Source of the DNA: Paenibacillus lacisoli
GTDB taxonomy: Bacteria; Bacillota; Bacilli; Paenibacillales; Paenibacillaceae
DNA: 64,000 nt
Direction of reading: 5' to 3'
Assembly: GCF_030580655.1 (NCBI RefSeq)
Contig: NZ_JAUQTB010000005.1
Span: 186,001 to 250,000, forward strand
Positions 60,187 through 64,000 of this stretch are shown in pieces (within the stretch, counting starts at the first letter, position 1; each line of letters starts with the position of its first letter). Under the pieces are notes generated by a model that was not told the DNA's origin, made no database searches, and worked only from the letters and a program-made list of their open reading frames with translations. A program made the translations under genes and the position numbers.

Positions 60187-60582
60187 TCAGGGTGTATTTA
60201 CAAAGTGGAACGCCGGACCTGCGAGCCTCTGGAGAATAAAAGAGCGCAGCGGCTCCTCTACACCTGTGTCATCCAGCGCATCCGCCATACAGGCCAGCCA
60301 TGCTTCCGCACGATCATTCGTGACCTCGAACCGCATATGCCGTGCCCGCATCATGGGATGGCCGTATTCATCGGAGTACAGAGAAGGACCGCCGAAAAAC
60401 TGGCTGAGGAACATATACTGTTTCTCCATCACCGGGTGAATATCCGCAGGGAACAGCGGTCCCAGCAGCGGATTTTGCTGTACTTTGGGGTAAAAGGCTT
60501 CTACTAGGGCACGCACGCCCTCGGCTCCGCCAAGGTTCTCATATATCGTTTGGTTCGGATTCATGTTGTCCCAACTTTCCAT
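60187..60582 (-). CDS. Truncated haemoglobin (2/2 globin, YjbI-like)
   Basis: A 131-residue heme protein of the short globin family that may bind O2 or NO. The pattern NQTIYENLGGAEGVRALVEAFYPKV, the FFGGPSLYSDEYGHPMMRARHMRF segment with the proximal histidine near residue 80, and the WLACMADALDD block match the group II type. The start may be 60582 (ATG) or the in-frame ATG at 60564 (MNPNQ...), which fits the family better. Heme supply is from the HemQ pathway. Confidence 0.92.
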   Translation of the reverse strand: MESWDNMNPNQTIYENLGGAEGVRALVEAFYPKVQQNPLLGPLFPADIHPVMEKQYMFLSQFFGGPSLYSDEYGHPMMRARHMRFEVTNDRAEAWLACMADALDDTGVEEPLRSFILQRLAGPAFHFVNTP

Positions 60583-60624
60583 TCAATTTAGACCGGATCA
60601 ACCTGTTTTAAAGTATAACAAAAA

Positions 60625-60657
60625 ACAAAAAATGGCGCTAAACGATGTTTAGCACCA
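60625..60657 (-). terminator. Terminator after the 31-33-residue miniprotein
   Basis: On the minus strand ATGG-GCTAAA and TTTAGC-CCAT pair and are followed by TTTTTTG. Its location 14 bp past the miniprotein stop supports that reading frame. Confidence 0.85.
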
Positions 60658-60670
60658 TGAGTATAAAAAC

Positions 60671-60772
60671 CTAGTAGCTGCGCCAATCCTCTTCACCAGG
60701 ATGGACAAGAGAGGCTCGGATCACATACACAAATGCGCAAACAAAAATTCCGGCGACGATACTCATACTCAT
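60671..60772 (-). CDS. Very small membrane protein candidate
   Basis: A 33-codon frame (31 codons from the second ATG at 60766). It reads MSMSIVAGIFVCAFVYVI then RASLVHPGEEDWRSY: one membrane helix and a short charged tail. GGAG lies 8 bp before the second ATG, and an intrinsic terminator follows 14 bp after the TAG. No family is recognised. No other feature explains 60658-60780. The upstream part to 60951 holds no other gene that I can see. Confidence 0.55.
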   Translation of the reverse strand: MSMSIVAGIFVCAFVYVIRASLVHPGEEDWRSY

Positions 60773-60951
60773 CACTCCATCCCAATAAGTTAGTCAATCA
60801 ACCGTTATCGCTTTAAGGATATTCTATCATAATCGATGTCAAAAAACAGCCTGTTTTGTAAACGCTTTCTATAAAAAAATGTGCTGTTTGTCCCAGGCTC
60901 TTCATACACTTGTACCAGCCGGTTCGATTGAGTTCTGAAGGAGGCCTTCCT

Positions 60952-62211
60952 TTGTCGCTTATTCATCGTTGGTCCGTTCCCGTGATCGCTGCGCTGCTGT
61001 CCGGACTTTGTCTGCTCCTGGTTCTGTATCCCCAGGCTGCTTGGGATGCCGGTATACGCGGACTTGCCATCTGGTGGGACGTGCTGTTTCCCTCACTGTT
61101 TCCCTTTTTTGTCATCTCCGAGCTGCTGCTCGGCTTCGGAATTGTACATTTTATCGGCACGCTGCTCGATCCGCTCATGCAGCCGGTCTTCCGAATTCCC
61201 GGCAGCGGCGGATTTGTGGCAGCTATGGGTTATGCATCTGGCTATCCCATTGGGGCCAAGCTGACCGCCAAATTGTATCAGGAGCAGCTTCTAACCCGCG
61301 AGGAAGGAGAACGGCTGGTCGCATTTACGACCTCATCGGACCCTATCTTTCTGATCGGCGCCGTGTCCGTTGGCTTTTTTCATAATCCCCAGGCTGCGCT
61401 TGTGCTGGCTTCAGCCCATTATGGAGGGGGATTGCTGGTTGGGCTGCTCATGCGTTTTCACGGAACGAAAAGACCTTCCCGCTTGCCTAAGTCCAGACCA
61501 TCCGCTGAGCCGCAGAGTACAGAACAGCGAAGAAGCCGTTTACGCCGGGCACTTTCTGCCATGCACCATGCTCGTATTCAGGACGGCCGCAGGCTGGGAG
61601 AACTGCTTCAGCAGTCCATATCCTCATCCTTACAGCTTATTATGGTCGTCGGGGGACTGGTTGTATTCTTCTCTGTCATGCTTGAAGTCACCACACGCGC
61701 AGGACTCATGGGCGGATTGTATGCTGGGGTCGGCCACCTTCTGGGCATGGCCGGTATTCCGATGCAGCTGACGGAAGCGATGATTGGCGGCCTGTTCGAA
61801 GTAACGCTAGGTGCGCGTGGAGCCGGCAGCGCCGGTGAAGGCATTCCTCTGGAGTATAAATTGGCTGCCGCTGCGTTTATCCTGTCATGGGGCGGATTAT
61901 CTGTTCATGCCCAGGTCGCAAGCATCCTGAATGATACGCCTCTTCGTTATCTGCCTTTTATGATTGCACGGCTGGTCCATGGTATGCTTGCATCTATTCT
62001 GGTTTTGTGTCTGTATCATCCTCTGATGGGCTCATCGATGTCGGTGCTGGCTCCTTTTAAGGATACAGGGGCAGACGCTCAGCCAGGCCTGTTTGCTTAT
62101 GTGTCCCTGCAGATACAATGGCTTCTGCTGCTGCTGGGCCTGCTGCTGCTTCTGGCCGGGGCTGCTTCCGGCTGGAAACGGATAAAGCTCTATTTTTCCG
62201 GCTGGAAGTAG
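60952..62211 (+). CDS. ylbJ: Sporulation integral membrane protein YlbJ
   Basis: A 419-residue protein of the YlbJ/nucleoside-transporter-like family, needed in Bacillus for a stable spore cortex. It has about ten helices and the family segments IWWDVLFPSLFPFFVISELLLG, MGYASGYPIGAKL and SSDPIFLIGAVSVGFF. TTG 60952 follows AAGGAGG at 7 bp; the open frame extends upstream from 60910 but lacks a ribosome site there. NAD kinase follows after about 110 bp. Only a weak CATACACT box, possibly for sigma-E, was seen upstream. Confidence 0.9.
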   Translation: MSLIHRWSVPVIAALLSGLCLLLVLYPQAAWDAGIRGLAIWWDVLFPSLFPFFVISELLLGFGIVHFIGTLLDPLMQPVFRIPGSGGFVAAMGYASGYPIGAKLTAKLYQEQLLTREEGERLVAFTTSSDPIFLIGAVSVGFFHNPQAALVLASAHYGGGLLVGLLMRFHGTKRPSRLPKSRPSAEPQSTEQRRSRLRRALSAMHHARIQDGRRLGELLQQSISSSLQLIMVVGGLVVFFSVMLEVTTRAGLMGGLYAGVGHLLGMAGIPMQLTEAMIGGLFEVTLGARGAGSAGEGIPLEYKLAAAAFILSWGGLSVHAQVASILNDTPLRYLPFMIARLVHGMLASILVLCLYHPLMGSSMSVLAPFKDTGADAQPGLFAYVSLQIQWLLLLLGLLLLLAGAASGWKRIKLYFSGWK

Positions 62212-62324
62212 CCTCTGTTTCACGTTTTTTCGCTCATATTGTAAAAATGCCAGTCCCTCAAACATTGTTTTCTTTCTTATAATTGATTATGATCGATATA
62301 AACCCAAACAAAGGAGCTTTCATC

Positions 62325-63128
62325 TTGAGATATTATGTTCTGGACCGCGGGGATCAGCTATCGGTAGACTTGGCCCAACAGTTTCACCGGCTGGCTTCCG
62401 AGAGAGGCTTCGAGCTGGACGCCGAGTCCCCCGAAATTGTCGTCTCCATTGGAGGGGATGGCACGATGCTGCATGCGTTTCATACGTTTATCGACAGATT
62501 GTCCGACATGGCCTTTGTTGGCGTACATACCGGTCACCTTGGCTTCTATGCCGATTGGCGGGCTGACGAGCTGCATGATCTCGTTGATCATATGAGCGGA
62601 AAAAACGGCCAGGAGCCCAAAAAGCCACGCATCGTTCAGTACCCCTTGATTGAACTGGATATTTACAAAAAATCGGGGAACTCTTCGCATATTGCTTTGA
62701 ATGAGTTTACACTGAAGGGCGTGGACGGTACCGTCGTGGCCCAGGTGGATATCAATGATGTCACGTTTGAAATGTTCCGCGGAGACGGAATCTGCATTTC
62801 AACACCTTCCGGAAGTACGGCATACAACAAGGCTCTTGGGGGCGCCATGGTACACCCGCAGATTGAAGCCCTTCAGCTAGCCGAAATTGCCTCGATCAAT
62901 AACCGGGTTTATCGTACCTTAGGCTCGTCGCTGCTGCTGCCGAAGCATCATCACTGTGACATCTTTTCCCGCAAGGAGCAGCGGCTTGTACTGACGCTCG
63001 ACCATCTGAACATCCCGGTCGATGATTTGATTTCGGTCCGCTGCCAAGTGTCCAATCAGAAGATCAGCTTTGCCCGCTACCGCCCTTTCCCGTTCTGGAA
63101 CCGGGTGCGGAATGCCTTTCTGAGCTAG
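62325..63128 (+). CDS. nadK: NAD kinase
   Basis: Phosphorylates NAD to NADP, the only route to NADP. The 267-residue product has the GGDGT motif (G43-T47 in VVSIGGDGTMLHAF) and the second motif NEFTLKG near 117. TTG 62325 follows AAAGGAG at about 10 bp and gives the usual length; a 14-codon upstream extension has no ribosome site. It supplies the NADPH used by ferredoxin-NADP reductase in this window. It is closed by a strong terminator. Confidence 0.94.
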   Translation: MRYYVLDRGDQLSVDLAQQFHRLASERGFELDAESPEIVVSIGGDGTMLHAFHTFIDRLSDMAFVGVHTGHLGFYADWRADELHDLVDHMSGKNGQEPKKPRIVQYPLIELDIYKKSGNSSHIALNEFTLKGVDGTVVAQVDINDVTFEMFRGDGICISTPSGSTAYNKALGGAMVHPQIEALQLAEIASINNRVYRTLGSSLLLPKHHHCDIFSRKEQRLVLTLDHLNIPVDDLISVRCQVSNQKISFARYRPFPFWNRVRNAFLS

Positions 63129-63146
63129 TCATTGCTCACCAACGAC

Positions 63147-63181
63147 AAAAGCGTTTCCCTCAGGTGAGGGAAACGCTTTTT
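63147..63181. terminator. Bidirectional terminator after nadK
   Basis: AAAAGCGTTTCCCTC and GAGGGAAACGCTTTTTT pair around AGGT between two convergent genes. Confidence 0.92.
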
Positions 63182-63195
63182 TGGACTGTATTGAT

Positions 63196-64000
63196 TTATG
63201 ACCTGGAATCCCCGTTCGGTGCTTCCTTCCTGGATTCACTGCGGTCCGGGCGGCTGCCGCGCTGCTCTGGAGCTGCAGTGCCGTCCTTGCGGGACGGCTT
63301 CTCCCGGCGTTCACTCCGCTCCGGTGCGGCAGAGACCTTCGCACGCGATTCGCCGCGTTCACGCTGCCCTGCCGGTTTCTCGCGGTTTTCTTTCTTCTCG
63401 CGCGAGAATTCTGTACGGTCCCGGCCCTGGCTGCGATCCCGGTTCTCTGAGCGGGATCGCTGCTCCCCCTTCTCCCGGGAATCCGGCTTAGCTCTAGATT
63501 CACTCTTGTCTCTGGACTCGCCATTGCTGCGTTCACGCTCGCGGCGTTCCTGGCGTTCCTTATAGGAGCTTCGATCCCGGCGGTAAGGCTTCTCTTTGTT
63601 TTCCTTGACGTCCTTAGTCTCTTTGCCTTCACTGCGCTCGGAAGCCTCGCCCGCACCGGCATGACTGCTGCGTTCCCGGCGTGAAGACCGCTCCCTTTCC
63701 CGGCTCTCCTGCTGTTCCCGCTGAGGTGAACGGTAGCGGTTCTCAATCCTGCCTTCAATCCTGCCTTCACGGGAAGTCTCCTTCATAGGCGCCTGTGTTT
63801 CGGCAGCCGCCGTTTCCGCTGCGGAAGCGGCTGGCTCTGAAGCTTCGGCTGTCGTCTTCTCGTCAGCCGGAACAGCAGCCGGAGCCGCTTCAGCCGCCGT
63901 TGCGGTCTCCTGCGAGACCACGGAATCCAGCAGCTCTGTCCCTTGCACCGGCTGCGTCAGAGCTTCATCGCCCTCACTCTCCGAGGATGGAATATCTTCC
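63196..64000 (-). CDS. C-terminal part of a protein with a highly charged, disordered tail
   Basis: The reading frame is open through the right edge; the in-frame GTG at 63948 is internal, because 17 more codons are open before the edge. The 268 visible residues have two parts: an acidic, Ala-rich linker (about first 80) and a tail very rich in Arg, Glu, Ser, Lys (RERERSSRRERSS..., ERRERERSNGESRDKSES...), ending GDSRS. It resembles the disordered tails of RNA-binding proteins or RNA helicases, but the globular part lies outside the window. Family cannot be told. Confidence 0.7.
   Translation of the reverse strand, partial: EDIPSSESEGDEALTQPVQGTELLDSVVSQETATAAEAAPAAVPADEKTTAEASEPAASAAETAAAETQAPMKETSREGRIEGRIENRYRSPQREQQESRERERSSRRERSSHAGAGEASERSEGKETKDVKENKEKPYRRDRSSYKERQERRERERSNGESRDKSESRAKPDSREKGEQRSRSENRDRSQGRDRTEFSREKKENREKPAGQRERGESRAKVSAAPERSERREKPSRKDGTAAPEQRGSRPDRSESRKEAPNGDSRS

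Noticed and set aside
63129..63770. A 213-codon minus-strand frame within the charged tail region
   Set aside because: It is an out-of-frame reading of the same low-complexity DNA; the frame running to the window edge is preferred because it is open further and continues past the edge.

Overview
The window reads as a stretch of core chromosome from a spore-forming member of the Bacillales, most probably Paenibacillus or a close relative (inference; no rRNA is present). The reasons are: two alpha/beta small acid-soluble spore proteins with sigma-G-like promoters; Sda, YlbJ and a YjcZ-like spore protein; DnaB/DnaI primosome genes of the Firmicutes type; Bacillus-style S-box, T-box and c-di-AMP riboswitches; many TTG/GTG starts behind strong AGGAGG sites; moderately high GC; and menaquinone synthesis by the futalosine route. 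I see no phage, IS element, CRISPR array, tRNA or defence island. No wholly new system could be demonstrated. The items most worth a second look are small unannotated genes and regulatory RNA/DNA elements.

Layout. 1-1.3 kb: sdhC-sdhA (minus strand, sdhA cut by the window edge) with a cre-like site, divergent from a LysR regulator. 2.3-5.9 kb: a c-di-AMP riboswitch followed by ktrB-ktrA and a CPA1-type antiporter. 6-13.2 kb: a CPBP protease, uvrC with an unusual insert, trxA, then dnaB-dnaI. 13.5-17.5 kb: hemQ, an NDH-2, ferredoxin-NADP reductase, a zinc-ribbon gene behind an RBS-hiding hairpin, and a 49-codon sda gene whose promoter carries three perfect DnaA boxes. 18-22.4 kb: ppx and ppk, convergent and overlapping at their 3' ends, with PhoP-box-like repeats in front of ppk. 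22.8-28.7 kb: mqnB-mqnD, a YvrJ-like miniprotein, an A-type Fe-S carrier, mqnE, a second NDH-2-like flavoprotein, YuzB-like and NifU-like genes. 29-34.2 kb: a DUF2167 protein and a SAM-riboswitch-controlled metNI operon with two metQ genes. 34.2-43 kb: a HEPN-like protein, a UbiD-family decarboxylase (fourth menaquinone gene), ctaA, a thioredoxin-like protein, DUF2515, a MurJ/YtgP-type flippase, DUF456 and a Cof-type HAD phosphatase. 43.2-49.4 kb: two tandem class B PBPs and a CvpA-like/transglutaminase fusion. 49.6-56.4 kb: MFS, YjcZ-like protein, a stand-alone Toprim protein, a membrane hydrolase, two SASPs and trpS with a Trp T-box. 56.4-64 kb: PepF, YycC plus an overlapping partner, DUF2225, truncated haemoglobin, a 31-33-residue membrane miniprotein, YlbJ, NAD kinase, and the arginine/glutamate/serine-rich tail of a protein cut by the right edge.

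Functional threads. Respiration and electron transfer: SdhCA, two NDH-2-like proteins, ferredoxin-NADP reductase, CtaA, HemQ, four menaquinone genes, Fe-S carriers. Potassium and osmotic control: KtrAB plus antiporter under c-di-AMP. Methionine import under SAM. Cell envelope: two PBPs and a lipid II flippase candidate. Sporulation: Sda checkpoint, SASPs, YlbJ, YjcZ-like. Motif, promoter and terminator calls were made by eye; no database search was run.
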